From NCBI RefSeq assembly GCF_039527675.1, contig NZ_BAAAKI010000001.1:62001-126000 (forward strand): 64,000 nucleotides of DNA, in the 5' to 3' direction. Positions within the stretch are counted from its first letter, which is position 1. Each line of letters starts with the position of its first letter. The notes beneath the pieces were generated by a model, which did not search any database, was not told the origin of the DNA, and was given only the letters and a program-made list of their open reading frames with translations. A program made the translations under genes and the position numbers. The DNA comes from Luteococcus sanguinis. GTDB taxonomy: Bacteria > Actinomycetota > Actinomycetes > Propionibacteriales > Propionibacteriaceae. Of this stretch, positions 1 to 7,751 are shown piece after piece.

Positions 1-30
1 GCATGACAACACCACCGAAAGGCCAACATC

Positions 31-468
31 ATGAACTGGCTGGAGACCGCCACCATCCTCGTCACCGGATTCGTCGGGCCAGCCGAGTTCGCCTCTGTCG
101 CCCTCGTGCACCCCGTGATCCGCAAACTCGCCCCCGACGACCAACTCACCTTCGAGAAAGGGCTGCTCAAGACCTACGGACGCATCATGCCCATCGGCAT
201 GACAGCCGCCACCGTCCTCGCGATCATCCTCGCAATCGCCACCCCCTCGGCCTGGCTGATCGTCGCCGCCGTTGCCCTCGCGATCGCGCTTTTGGTCACC
301 ATCTTCGGCAACGTGCCCATTAACTTCCGCACCGGACGTATCAACCAGGACACCGCACCCAAAGGCTTCATCGCAATGCGCCGCCGCTGGGACGTCTTCC
401 AAATCACCCGAGGATCCCTTCAGCTCCTCGGCTTCATCCTCGTCACCATCGGACTCGCCGCCGTCTAG
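31..468 (+). CDS. DUF1772-like small integral membrane protein
   Basis: The 145-residue protein is almost entirely hydrophobic, with about four membrane segments (roughly residues 5-25, 50-70, 72-93 and 125-145). An acidic/basic loop follows the first segment and a conserved-looking NVPIN motif follows the third. This layout fits the DUF1772 (anthrone-oxygenase-like) membrane family, whose bacterial members have no firm function. The ATG at 31 is preceded by GAAAGG about 8 bases upstream. The gene sits near the left edge, so its operon partners cannot be judged. The family call rests on overall pattern only. Confidence 0.72.
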   Translation: MNWLETATILVTGFVGPAEFASVALVHPVIRKLAPDDQLTFEKGLLKTYGRIMPIGMTAATVLAIILAIATPSAWLIVAAVALAIALLVTIFGNVPINFRTGRINQDTAPKGFIAMRRRWDVFQITRGSLQLLGFILVTIGLAAV

Positions 469-787
469 CAACCCCGCTCGGAAACTGCTGAGGGTGCTCG
501 ACGGGCTGGGCAAGCACGGACAAGACAGTGTTCAAACGTGCGCCCACCGCCACCTCGTCCGCCCCGGATCGACCCGACAGTAGACCCTCATTTCGTGCTG
601 GACCAGCAAGTACTGGGATGGCCCGGCACGGTGTGGGTTCAGGCGATGCAAGCCCCAAGGCGGTTGAGCGCAGATGGCACGACGCCAGCCGACCCCGCCA
701 TTGAATGAGCAGCCGCACTGCAAGAAGTGGACGCGCTCCTTCACAAGACGCGGGCCAACATCAGTGCTGTCGGTTCGTTCAGGAGAC
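469..787. other. intergenic stretch without a supported gene
   Basis: About 320 bases lie between the end of the DUF1772-like gene and the end of the GNAT gene. The open frames here have no Shine-Dalgarno, no recognisable domain and atypical composition. No strong hairpin was seen. Confidence 0.5.
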
Positions 788-1828
788 TCAGCGGACCTGA
801 CCCTCGAGGGCGGTCATCACGTCCACCTCCCGGAAGCCCAACTCCGCGTTCAGTGCCAGCATCGCTTCGTTCGCGAGCGAGGTGTAGGTCTGGACATACT
901 TCGCGCCCGAGGCCTCCTCCACCTCGCTCAACAGTCGCAGATTGGCCAACTTCAATGTTCGGGCGATGCCCTTGCCGCGGTGGTCCCGGTCGACGAGCGT
1001 GTCGTCCTGGATCACCATCTCGGGCCAGTTCCGGTCCACGTGCAGCGTCGTGTAGCCCACCGGGGTGCCGTCGACGACCGCCAACGAGGTCAGCGTCAGG
1101 TAACCCTGGGCCATCAACCGCTGCTCGTTCTGGCGCAACCCGGCCAATTCCGTCACGGTGGTCGGGCGGCTCAAGTCGCCCAGGTCGACGTCCTCGTCCA
1201 TCTGGATCACCAGCCTGGCCAGGTGCTGCACATACTCGGCGGGGCAGGCACCCGTCCAGCTCTTGATCGACACCCCGGGCGTCTCGCGCGTCAACTCGTC
1301 CAACTCGCCATCGGGCAGCGGCCAGTCCAGCAACTGGCGCACCTCACGGTTCCCGACGCCGAGACCGCACATCTTGGCGAAGGCCAGCCCGTCGTCCTCG
1401 TAGACCTCGGTCATCACCATCCCGATCGGGTGCGGCAGCGCACCCCGCACCGCCAGCGCCAGCGCACGTCCGACTCCCTTCCGACGGAACTCGGGCAGCA
1501 CCGAGATCTCCACGTCCACGGACTCCCCCGGGTCGGCGATCGCCTCAGCGCCACCCACCGGCTTCCCGTCCACAACGGCCTGCAACAGCATCGAGATGCG
1601 TCCCGGCTTCGGCACCGAGAACTGCGCCACCGTCGCCGCCGGGCTGCGCCACCACGCCGCCTCACGCGTCGCGTTGTAGCCCTGCCGCATCAGCTCGTTC
1701 CACGCCACCAGCGCGTCCGCATCACTCTGGTCGACGTCCCGGATCTCGACGGCCTTGATCTGGGCTGGCTTGATCTGGGCCGGCTTGATCTGGGCCATCT
1801 TGCCGTCTACCTTGTCGCGCGCTGCCAT
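788..1828 (-). CDS. GNAT family N-acetyltransferase, two tandem GNAT domains
   Basis: A protein of about 346 residues with two acetyltransferase folds. The N-terminal half carries an acetyl-CoA-loop-like VLPEFRRKGVGRAL. The C-terminal half carries a better one, VDRDHRGKGIARTLK, followed by the typical ANxAMLALNAELGF end. This two-domain layout resembles the actinobacterial mycothiol-synthase-like GNATs, but the substrate cannot be read from sequence. The start is uncertain: ATG at 1828 or at 1798. Between them and just after lies a threefold AQIKP repeat. A longer frame would run into the divergent DUF488 gene and was rejected. Confidence 0.8.
   Translation of the reverse strand: MAARDKVDGKMAQIKPAQIKPAQIKAVEIRDVDQSDADALVAWNELMRQGYNATREAAWWRSPAATVAQFSVPKPGRISMLLQAVVDGKPVGGAEAIADPGESVDVEISVLPEFRRKGVGRALALAVRGALPHPIGMVMTEVYEDDGLAFAKMCGLGVGNREVRQLLDWPLPDGELDELTRETPGVSIKSWTGACPAEYVQHLARLVIQMDEDVDLGDLSRPTTVTELAGLRQNEQRLMAQGYLTLTSLAVVDGTPVGYTTLHVDRNWPEMVIQDDTLVDRDHRGKGIARTLKLANLRLLSEVEEASGAKYVQTYTSLANEAMLALNAELGFREVDVMTALEGQVR
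1749..1798 (-). repeat. 15-bp tandem repeat coding AQIKP x3
   Basis: Three near-identical 15-base units built on TGGGCCGGCTTGATC encode AQIKP-AQIKP-AQIKA at the N-terminus of the two-domain acetyltransferase. Being in frame, a change in copy number would only change linker length. Confidence 0.75.
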
Positions 1829-1917
1829 GAAGTCGAGCCAACCATCCCGACGCCCGTCACTCCCAACGATTTCCCTCTCGGCCAACTCGGGCCGGTACGC
1901 CGCGAACACGAGGCACG

Positions 1918-2469
1918 ATGGCTCCCAAGGACCAAACAGCGGACGACCAGACCACCGTGTGGACCATCGGCCACTCCACCCGGACCCTCGACGAGCTCGT
2001 CGCATTGCTCCGGGAGCACCAGATCACGCGCCTGGTCGACATCCGCAGCGTCCCCGGATCACGGCACAACCCCCAGTACGGGCAGGGCGCGCTCGCCGAA
2101 TCCATGCCCCAGCACGACATCGAGTACGAACACGCGAAGGGCCTCGGCGGTCTGCGCCACACCACCAAGGACTCCCCCAACATGGGCTGGCGCAATGCCT
2201 CCTTCCGCGGCTACGCGGACTACATGCAGACCACCGACTTCGCGTCCGCCATCGACCAGCTCATCGCCGAAGCCGAGCAGCAACGCACCGTGATCATGTG
2301 CGCGGAGGCGGTGCCGTGGCGCTGCCACCGCTCGATGGTGGCCGACGCGCTGATCGTCCGCGGCGTGCACGTCGTCGACATCATGGGCCCGGGCAAGACC
2401 TCCGACGAGAAGCTGACCAGCTTCGCCCACGCCGAGGGCACCACCGTCACCTACCCACCTGAGGTTTGA
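1918..2469 (+). CDS. DUF488 domain-containing protein
   Basis: A 183-residue protein starting with the hallmark VWTIGHSTRTLDELV and continuing with LVDIRSVPGSRHNPQY, then a late CAEAVPWRCHRSMVAD motif. These are the conserved blocks of the DUF488 family, whose Cys near the C-terminus and His/Arg residues suggest an enzyme of unknown chemistry. The ATG has a GAGG about 6 bases upstream. The stop TGA overlaps the ATG of the following MmcQ/YjbR gene (TGATG), so the two are probably translationally coupled. The gene is divergent from the GNAT gene, with about 90 bases between starts. Confidence 0.88.
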   Translation: MAPKDQTADDQTTVWTIGHSTRTLDELVALLREHQITRLVDIRSVPGSRHNPQYGQGALAESMPQHDIEYEHAKGLGGLRHTTKDSPNMGWRNASFRGYADYMQTTDFASAIDQLIAEAEQQRTVIMCAEAVPWRCHRSMVADALIVRGVHVVDIMGPGKTSDEKLTSFAHAEGTTVTYPPEV

Positions 2470-2870
2470 TGGGACGCATGGACGGACCAACCCTGCACCG
2501 CCGATCGGCCGACCGGGCTCTCGAACTACCCGGCACCGAACTCGAGCACCCCTTCGGGGACGACTGGGACGTATTCACGGTTCGAGGCAAGATCTTCTGC
2601 CTGCACACGAAACTCGACGGTGAACTGGTCGCCAACCTGAAGGCCGCGCCACTGGACGCCCAGGCCTTGCGCGAGAACTATCCCGACATCACGCCCGGCT
2701 ACCACATGAACAAGCGGCACTGGATCACGCTGCACCCCAGCGGCTCCATCGACGAACAACTGCTCGACGACCTGGTGACCGAGAGCTACCTGCTCGTGGT
2801 GGAGAAGCTGCCGAAGAAGCTGCGACCAGTCGATCCAGCCACCTTCGGACGTCCCGACGAGACCGCCTGA
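2469..2870 (+). CDS. MmcQ/YjbR family protein
   Basis: About 133 residues with the family signatures: a short helix (RSADRALELPGTELEHPFG), the strand-rich DVFTVRGKIFCL, and the YHMNKRHWITLHPSGSIDEQLLDDLVTESYLLVVEKLPKK end. The family has a CyaY-like double-wing fold and is often called DNA-binding, without a settled role. The start overlaps the DUF488 stop; ATG at 2478 is an alternative. The gene converges on the DNA ligase gene, with a 13-bp palindrome (2875-2887) between their ends. Confidence 0.87.
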   Translation: MGRMDGPTLHRRSADRALELPGTELEHPFGDDWDVFTVRGKIFCLHTKLDGELVANLKAAPLDAQALRENYPDITPGYHMNKRHWITLHPSGSIDEQLLDDLVTESYLLVVEKLPKKLRPVDPATFGRPDETA

Positions 2871-2888
2871 CCATCCCTTGACAAGGGC

Positions 2889-3815
2889 CTACTCAGGCCA
2901 CACGTCGGCCGGGTCCACGTCCGGACGCCAACCCCGCCAGGACGGATGACGCAACCGACCGCTGTTGGTGCGGGACAGGAAGTTCACCTCACCGACCAGC
3001 TCCGGACGCACCCAGTGCACGCCCTTCGCCTCGGCGGTCGTCGCGTCCGGCACCGTGGGACCCTTCACCTCCAGCGGCACCAACATCTCCTTCGCCTCGG
3101 CGAGCATTGCCTGCGTGAAACCGGTGCCCACGCGTCCGACGCAGGTCAGTCCCTGCTTCGACTGCACCGCCATCACCAACGAACCGACCGTGCCGGCCCG
3201 CCGGTTCTCCCCCGGGGACCAGCCCACCACCACGACGCTCTGCGCATTGGCGTGCTTGAACTTCAGCCAGTCAGCCGACCGCGCCCCAGGCCGGTAGGTG
3301 CCATCGGGACGCTTGGCCAGCACGCCCTCCAGCCCCAATTGTCTGGATGCCTCCAGGGCGAAGTCACGCTCGTCGCCGAAGGTGGTCGGCACGTGGACGT
3401 GCGCGGAGCCATCACCGACCAGCCCGGTCAGGAAGTCGCGCCGCTCCAGATAGGGCAGGTCGACCAGCGAGGTGCCATCCAGCCACAGCAGGTCGAACAG
3501 CATCAGGTGCACGGGCACCTTCGTCCTTCCCCTTGTTTGCAGGCCCTCGAAGGACGAGCGCCCCTGCTCGTCCAGGACGACGACCTCACCATCCAGCACG
3601 GCCTCGCGTCCGCTGAGCAACTGTGCGAGTTCGCCGAGTTCTGGGTATTTGGGTGCCAGATCGATCCCGCCGCGGGACTCCAGCCGCAGGGACCCCTTGT
3701 CGACGCACGCGATGGCGCGGTACCCGTCCCACTTCACCTCGTAGTGCCAGCCGAGGGGCAGCGCGGACGCGGTGGCGACGGGCGTGGCAAGCATCGGACG
3801 CAGGGACGGGGTCAT
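2889..3815 (-). CDS. ATP-dependent DNA ligase, stand-alone LigC/LigD-type
   Basis: A 308-residue nucleotidyltransferase with the covalent-lysine motif I EVKWDGYRA (Lys about position 28), LDGEVVVLD (motif III region), EGVLAKR (motif IV) and DWLKFK (motif V), followed by an OB-fold domain. The size fits the ligase-only enzymes related to the LigD ligase domain, which seal breaks in bacterial non-homologous end joining or base-excision repair. No polymerase or phosphoesterase domain is attached and no Ku gene is in the window. Start ATG 3815 was chosen because MTPSLRPMLA begins the family; ATG 3833 is possible. It is divergent from the HTH gene at 3910. Confidence 0.9.
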   Translation of the reverse strand: MTPSLRPMLATPVATASALPLGWHYEVKWDGYRAIACVDKGSLRLESRGGIDLAPKYPELGELAQLLSGREAVLDGEVVVLDEQGRSSFEGLQTRGRTKVPVHLMLFDLLWLDGTSLVDLPYLERRDFLTGLVGDGSAHVHVPTTFGDERDFALEASRQLGLEGVLAKRPDGTYRPGARSADWLKFKHANAQSVVVVGWSPGENRRAGTVGSLVMAVQSKQGLTCVGRVGTGFTQAMLAEAKEMLVPLEVKGPTVPDATTAEAKGVHWVRPELVGEVNFLSRTNSGRLRHPSWRGWRPDVDPADVWPE

Positions 3816-3909
3816 GGGACGAGTGTTGCGCATGCGGCGTCTCGGGGTGGGACGGAATCCGGGCGCGGGCAGCTGGTTTGGCCGCTGGCCTTTGGGGGAG
3901 AATCGACGG

Positions 3910-4332
3910 GTGGCAGCCAACCAGCGCGTACGCACCCGCACCCGTCCCGATCGCAGCGGACGCAAGCAACCGCGCCGCCCATCGACCGGCCAACTGGCCC
4001 GGCAGTACGCGCTCGTCGCGCTGCTGGTGGAGGCCAAGGGGAACCCTCGCCCGGTGGACGCACTGGCGCGCGATTTGATGGTCTCCGAACGGACCATCGA
4101 GAGGGACCTGGAACATTTGCGCGCTGCCCGGCTCCCGCTACGGGGGCGTGGTGGTGCGCGGGGTGGGGTCTGGCTCGATGTCACCCGGCACGCTGCTCCG
4201 CCAGAGCTCTCCCCCGCCCAGATCGCCGCGCTGTTGGTCAGCCTGGACCACCTGGGCGTCGAACTGCCGACACAGTTCCAGATGATCCGGGACGAGCTGT
4301 TGCGCCAGCTGACGGGCCCCAGGTTGTTCTAG
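3910..4332 (+). CDS. HTH domain transcriptional regulator (DeoR/HTH_11-like)
   Basis: About 140 residues. A basic N-terminal arm is followed by a winged helix-turn-helix at residues about 25-75 (QYALVALLVEAKG, DALARDLMVSERTIERDLEHLRAARLPL), as in the HTH_11/DeoR type. The C-terminal 60 residues (PPELSPAQIAALLVSLDHLG) resemble the beginning of WYL-type regulators but end before a WYL domain. GTG 3910 was chosen because GGGGGAG lies about 12 bases upstream and the HTH is placed normally. It could be a truncated WYL regulator, since the frame stops just before the repeat/gap region at 4345-4520. Confidence 0.68.
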   Translation: MAANQRVRTRTRPDRSGRKQPRRPSTGQLARQYALVALLVEAKGNPRPVDALARDLMVSERTIERDLEHLRAARLPLRGRGGARGGVWLDVTRHAAPPELSPAQIAALLVSLDHLGVELPTQFQMIRDELLRQLTGPRLF

Positions 4333-4344
4333 GAGTTGGCCGGA

Positions 4345-4375
4345 GGGCCCCCTCGACAAGCTGGGGGAACGGTCC
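4345..4375. repeat. dispersed repeat, copy 1 (CCCTCGACAAGCT core)
   Basis: The sequence around CCCTCGACAAGCTGGGGGAA followed by CGGTCCT reappears almost unchanged at 4489-4520 in the same orientation. A third, partial copy is at 22927-22952. All three are intergenic. Confidence 0.7.
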
Positions 4376-4380
4376 TTTCG

Positions 4381-4449
4381 CCAAAACGTGCGGCCCAGCC
4401 GGATCCGGTCCCGTGGCGGGACCGGATTGCTCTGACACGCACGTTGTGG
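4381..4449. terminator. nested hairpin between convergent genes
   Basis: The inner stem is a perfect 10-bp pair, ATCCGGTCCC (4403-4412) with GGGACCGGAT (4418-4427), and a 5-base loop. The outer stem pairs CCAAAACGTGC (4381-4391) with GCACGTTGTGG (4439-4449), 10 of 11 bases matching. It lies between the convergent HTH gene and the ATP-grasp gene and could terminate both. It has no T tract and it ends just before the N gap. Confidence 0.55.
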
Positions 4450-4457
4450 CGGATTCT

Positions 4458-4488
4458 NNNNNNNNNNNNNNNNNNNNNNNNNNNNNNN
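4458..4488. other. assembly gap (31 N)
   Basis: A run of 31 undetermined bases lies between two copies of a direct repeat and immediately after a long hairpin. That setting makes a repeat- or structure-caused assembly break likely, so the true length is unknown. Confidence 0.95.
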
Positions 4489-4520
4489 GGCGCCCCCTCG
4501 ACAGGCTCGGGAACGGTCCT
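4489..4520. repeat. dispersed repeat, copy 2 (CCCTCGACAGGCT core)
   Basis: A direct repeat of 4345-4375 with few differences, 144 bases downstream. Together the two copies flank the hairpin and the N gap. Confidence 0.7.
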
Positions 4521-4542
4521 GGCCACTCGGTGGACGTCGGGA

Positions 4543-5580
4543 TCAGAGGGCGGCGAGGGCCTTGTTGGGGAGACCGCCCGGGTAGTGGGCGCGCATGGAC
4601 ACCTTGCGTTCCAGCTCCTCGATGATGCGGGGGGTGAAGTCCACGTCGTAGATGTTCTGGGAGCTGCCCAGGCCACCGGGGGTGAAGACGTTGACCTCCA
4701 TCAGCTTGTCGCCGACGATGTCGAGCCCGACGAGGAACATGCCATCGCTCACCAGCTTCGGACGGATCACATCCACCATCTGCAGCATCTCGTCGGTGAT
4801 CGTCGCCTCGTGGATCTTGCCGCCGGCTGACACATTCGAGCGCATGTCCGCCGACTCGTTCACCCGGCGGAAGGCGGCGTAGTGACCGTCCACCTGCAGC
4901 GGGTGGCCATTCATCACGAACAGGCGCGTGTCGCCCTTCGCCGCCTCGGGCAGGTACTCCTGGGTCACCACGTAGCCGTCGCGCGCGATCGCCTCGATGA
5001 TCTGGTTCAGGTTCGGCGACTCCTCGTCGTTGACCAGGAAGACCCCCGAACCGCCCGAACCCTGCAGCGGCTTCAGCACCGCCTTGCCACCGAGTTCATT
5101 GACGAAGGCGTTGATCTGCTCGGCGTCACGGCTGATCAGCGTCCGCGGCCGCACCACCTCCGGGAAGTGCTGGAAGTAGGCCTTGCTCATCGCCGTCGCC
5201 AGCGTCTCGGGGTCGTTGACGACCAGCACTCCCTGCGCCGCCGCCAGCTGCCCGAAGGCCACACCCGCGGTGGAGGCCCACGGACGCTCCGGGTCGGAGG
5301 CCGGATCGCTGCGCAGCATCAGGACGTCGAACTCCCCCAGCGGGGTCTGCTCGCCGTCGTCCTTCTTTATGTCGGCCAGGTAGCGCTCGTGCGAGCGGTA
5401 GGTCTTGGCCGAACCCCTGCGTACCAGCGCGCCCAGCGACCCGTCGGGAAGGTAGTTGAAGTCGCCCAGCCCGATCACGCCGGCCTCGTGGCCCATCTTG
5501 GTGGCGGTCAGCGCCAGCCGGGTGGTGGTGTAGCCAGCCTTCTCGGTGGCGATGTCGTTGACGAGGAATCCGATCTTCAT
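4543..5580 (-). CDS. GshB-like ATP-grasp ligase (glutathione-synthetase family)
   Basis: A 345-residue protein with the prokaryotic GSH-synthetase N-domain (MKIGFLVNDIATEKAGYTTT) and an ATP-grasp domain: GGKAVLKPLQGSGGSGVF (about 165-182, glycine-rich nucleotide loop), DTRLFVMNG, and the metal-binding end LMEVNVFTPGGLGSSQN. Family members join an amino acid to a carboxylate with ATP. Most actinobacteria make mycothiol rather than glutathione, and no glutamate-cysteine ligase is visible. The true product may therefore not be glutathione. It is last in a three-gene minus-strand set with a QEGLA peptidase and an N-formylglutamate hydrolase; a 14-bp tandem repeat lies in the 66-base gap before it. 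Confidence 0.85.
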   Translation of the reverse strand: MKIGFLVNDIATEKAGYTTTRLALTATKMGHEAGVIGLGDFNYLPDGSLGALVRRGSAKTYRSHERYLADIKKDDGEQTPLGEFDVLMLRSDPASDPERPWASTAGVAFGQLAAAQGVLVVNDPETLATAMSKAYFQHFPEVVRPRTLISRDAEQINAFVNELGGKAVLKPLQGSGGSGVFLVNDEESPNLNQIIEAIARDGYVVTQEYLPEAAKGDTRLFVMNGHPLQVDGHYAAFRRVNESADMRSNVSAGGKIHEATITDEMLQMVDVIRPKLVSDGMFLVGLDIVGDKLMEVNVFTPGGLGSSQNIYDVDFTPRIIEELERKVSMRAHYPGGLPNKALAAL

Positions 5581-5592
5581 GGTGCTCCTGTT

Positions 5593-5620
5593 CAGGGGTC
5601 GAAAGTCAGGGGTCGAAAGT
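5593..5620. repeat. 14-bp perfect tandem duplication
   Basis: CAGGGGTCGAAAGT occurs twice head to tail in the 66-base gap between the QEGLA-protein stop and the ATP-grasp start. It lies in the leader of the ATP-grasp gene. Confidence 0.8.
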
Positions 5621-5646
5621 CAGGGAGGGAAAGCTCCGGAGGTGCC

Positions 5647-6795
5647 TCAGGCGACGATCTGGGCGAGCGGCGTGGTGGCTGCTCGGGCCAGTCGTTCTGG
5701 GGCATCGGGCATGGCCAGCCAGTGCGCTTCCAGCCGGGGCGGGGCCAGACGTCCGTCCCGCTCCAGCTGTTCGACCAACCCCAGGTCCCGCAGCGCGAAC
5801 TTCCCCCGGAACATCAGGTCGAGCCGTCCACCGTGCTTGATGTGCGAGAGGAGGTCCACCAGCCCGCGCAGGTAGCAGGCGTCCTTGGTGAGACCGCCGC
5901 CACGAAAGACTCGCATCACGGTGGTGAACGCGCTGCCACGCTTGGTGCCACGGCTGACCAGTTGCTGCCAGCACTCGTCGAACGGCGTGCCGTGGGTCAT
6001 TGCATCGACCACCAGCACCCGCCCGGCCAGCTGGCGCAACCGGGCCCGGGTGAACTGGCCGCTGGCCACCTCGCCCAGCACGGCCAGACCCTCCTGGGTC
6101 TCGTCGCAGCCGGCCAGCCCCCTGCCCAGGCAGGTGATCTGCTGCGCGGATCCGTTCACCTGCGTCACCAGGTGGGTCCCGACCTCGTGCTGCAGCAGCG
6201 CATTGGCGCGGTCGGCGGTGCAGGGAATGCCGCTCGGCACCAGGAGGGTGTCGTGACTGACCATCACCCCGCTGACGTCCTCGCGGATCTCGGCGTGCAT
6301 GACGACGTCCGGGTCCTGCCGGTGGTACCAGTCGATCTCGGCCTGTGCGAGCACCAGGAAGTCCTCGGCGCTGACCGGGTCGCCGGATGCCTCGGGCAGC
6401 GGTACCTCGTCCATCACCTGCCGGGCGATGTCGCGCAGCGCGGGCGTCACCGCTCCGTAGTGCTCGATCGCGAGCGGCAGGAAGTCGGACGTGTTCCTGG
6501 CCCGCATCATCTCCGCCTGCTGGGTGAGCTCGCGGTGCTTGGCGGCCAGCAAAGAGCGCAGCGTCGGGTCGTCCACCGTGTTGACGTCGATCCGCGCCAG
6601 GCCCGCCTTCAGCACGTCCGGGTCGGTGGACAGCTCGCGGTAGGCGAAGTCGGGCTCGCAGTGGTCGCCAGCGACCCACCGTGCCCGCACCTGCGAGGCA
6701 TTCATCGGTGTCACGTCGAGCAGAAAGCGCATCGAGTCGCCGAGTGCCGCGAGATCCGCGTCGACGTGCCGGTCGTTCTCGCTGAAGGCACGCAT
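5647..6795 (-). CDS. DUF1704 QEGLA-motif zinc peptidase-like protein
   Basis: A 382-residue protein with a zinc motif HEVGTH (residues 203-208) and, about 27 residues later, TQEGLAVLGE (QEGLA at 234-238). This spacing is that of the DUF1704 family, annotated flavohemoglobin expression-modulating QEGLA-motif protein. Its eukaryotic relatives (MATCAP type) are tyrosine metallocarboxypeptidases in which the QEGLA glutamate is the third zinc ligand. No signal peptide or membrane segment is seen, so it is probably cytoplasmic. ATG 6795 lies two bases after the stop of the upstream N-formylglutamate hydrolase gene, implying coupling. Substrate unknown. A longer frame upstream was rejected as overlap. 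Confidence 0.88.
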   Translation of the reverse strand: MRAFSENDRHVDADLAALGDSMRFLLDVTPMNASQVRARWVAGDHCEPDFAYRELSTDPDVLKAGLARIDVNTVDDPTLRSLLAAKHRELTQQAEMMRARNTSDFLPLAIEHYGAVTPALRDIARQVMDEVPLPEASGDPVSAEDFLVLAQAEIDWYHRQDPDVVMHAEIREDVSGVMVSHDTLLVPSGIPCTADRANALLQHEVGTHLVTQVNGSAQQITCLGRGLAGCDETQEGLAVLGEVASGQFTRARLRQLAGRVLVVDAMTHGTPFDECWQQLVSRGTKRGSAFTTVMRVFRGGGLTKDACYLRGLVDLLSHIKHGGRLDLMFRGKFALRDLGLVEQLERDGRLAPPRLEAHWLAMPDAPERLARAATTPLAQIVA

Positions 6796-6797
6796 GC

Positions 6798-7595
6798 TCA
6801 CCGCACCTGGGCCAGTGCCGCCAGCACCGGTTCGCCCGTGGCGGCCAAGGCGGCGGCCAGCTCGGCGATGCGCTGCTTGTCGGCCTCGCCCGTCCACTCG
6901 TCCATGAAGGTCTTCTTGAACTCCAACGCCAGAGCGACGCCCACGCCGGGGTAGCGCTCGTGCACCCACCGGCACAGGTTCGCGCCCTGGAAGCGGACGT
7001 TCTCGCGGACGTCCAACCGCCCCCAGCTCACCTCGGCCTGGGACAGCGAATCGATGAAGGCGTCGACGACGCCGCCGAAGCGCTCCCGGTCCAGCGAACC
7101 GGTGCCGACGTTGACCTCCGGGTTGTCCCGCTCGGGGGAGACGGGCGCCTCAGCCCCGTCGCGACGGTGGTTGTAGGAGTGCACGTCGAACACGACGAAG
7201 GGGCCGCGCGCGGCAACCTCGTCCAGGCGTTCGCCCAAGGCCGCGTAGAAGGACTCGTGCTCCTCGCGGGAACGCTCGGCCACGTCATCGGGCAGGGCGC
7301 CGCCACGCCACACGTCCAGACCCCAACAGTCCTCGGGACGCTGGTAGACGGCCTTGTCGGGCGAGCGATTGAGGTCCACCTCGAAGCGGGAGCGGTTCAC
7401 CAGCACCCTGGCCGGCACCAGCTGCGCGATCAGGTTGGTGAACGGATCTTCCTCGCGAACGCGGTCGTCCTCATCCAGCACCATCAGGTCGGCCACCTCG
7501 CGACGCAGGTCTTGTCCGGCGTGGATCGAGGTGGCGACGAGCTGGCCCTCCCATTGGCCGACGAACTCGAAGTGCGGGGTCGCGCTGGTGTCCAT
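6798..7595 (-). CDS. N-formylglutamate amidohydrolase family protein
   Basis: A 265-residue member of the N-formylglutamate deformylase family, with SIHAGQDL near the N-terminus, NRSRFEVDLNRSPDKAVY and VVFDVHSYNHRR as the conserved active-site blocks, and ALEFKKTFMDEWTG late. Classical members release glutamate from N-formylglutamate at the end of histidine breakdown. No hut genes are nearby, so this copy more likely acts in the same process as the QEGLA peptidase and ATP-grasp ligase downstream. It is first in the three-gene set, and its stop is separated from the next ATG by two bases. Confidence 0.87.
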   Translation of the reverse strand: MDTSATPHFEFVGQWEGQLVATSIHAGQDLRREVADLMVLDEDDRVREEDPFTNLIAQLVPARVLVNRSRFEVDLNRSPDKAVYQRPEDCWGLDVWRGGALPDDVAERSREEHESFYAALGERLDEVAARGPFVVFDVHSYNHRRDGAEAPVSPERDNPEVNVGTGSLDRERFGGVVDAFIDSLSQAEVSWGRLDVRENVRFQGANLCRWVHERYPGVGVALALEFKKTFMDEWTGEADKQRIAELAAALAATGEPVLAALAQVR

Positions 7596-7751
7596 GCCGA
7601 GAAGCTTGCCGCCCGGGCGTCGCCGGGGTCAGCGCAATCAGCGTCCGGCGAACAGGCCCGCCGCCCTTCGGGTGGTGCCCTGACGAGCCTCCCGTGGCAG
7701 CGTGGATCTCGACGCGCGACCCCAGATCGCGGCACACAGAAAGGACGACCC

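Noticed and set aside
674..2293. Long plus-strand frame opposite the GNAT gene
   Set aside because: His/Arg/Gln-rich composition without any domain; it is the high-GC antisense shadow of the GNAT gene and overlaps the DUF488 gene in another frame.
2875..2887. 13-bp palindrome CCCTTGACAAGGG between convergent genes
   Set aside because: Too short for a convincing terminator, and it is at gene ends rather than a promoter; chance cannot be excluded.
4882..6954. 690-codon plus-strand frame over the ligase/peptidase cluster
   Set aside because: Antisense to two well-supported genes, no recognisable domain and no ribosome site.
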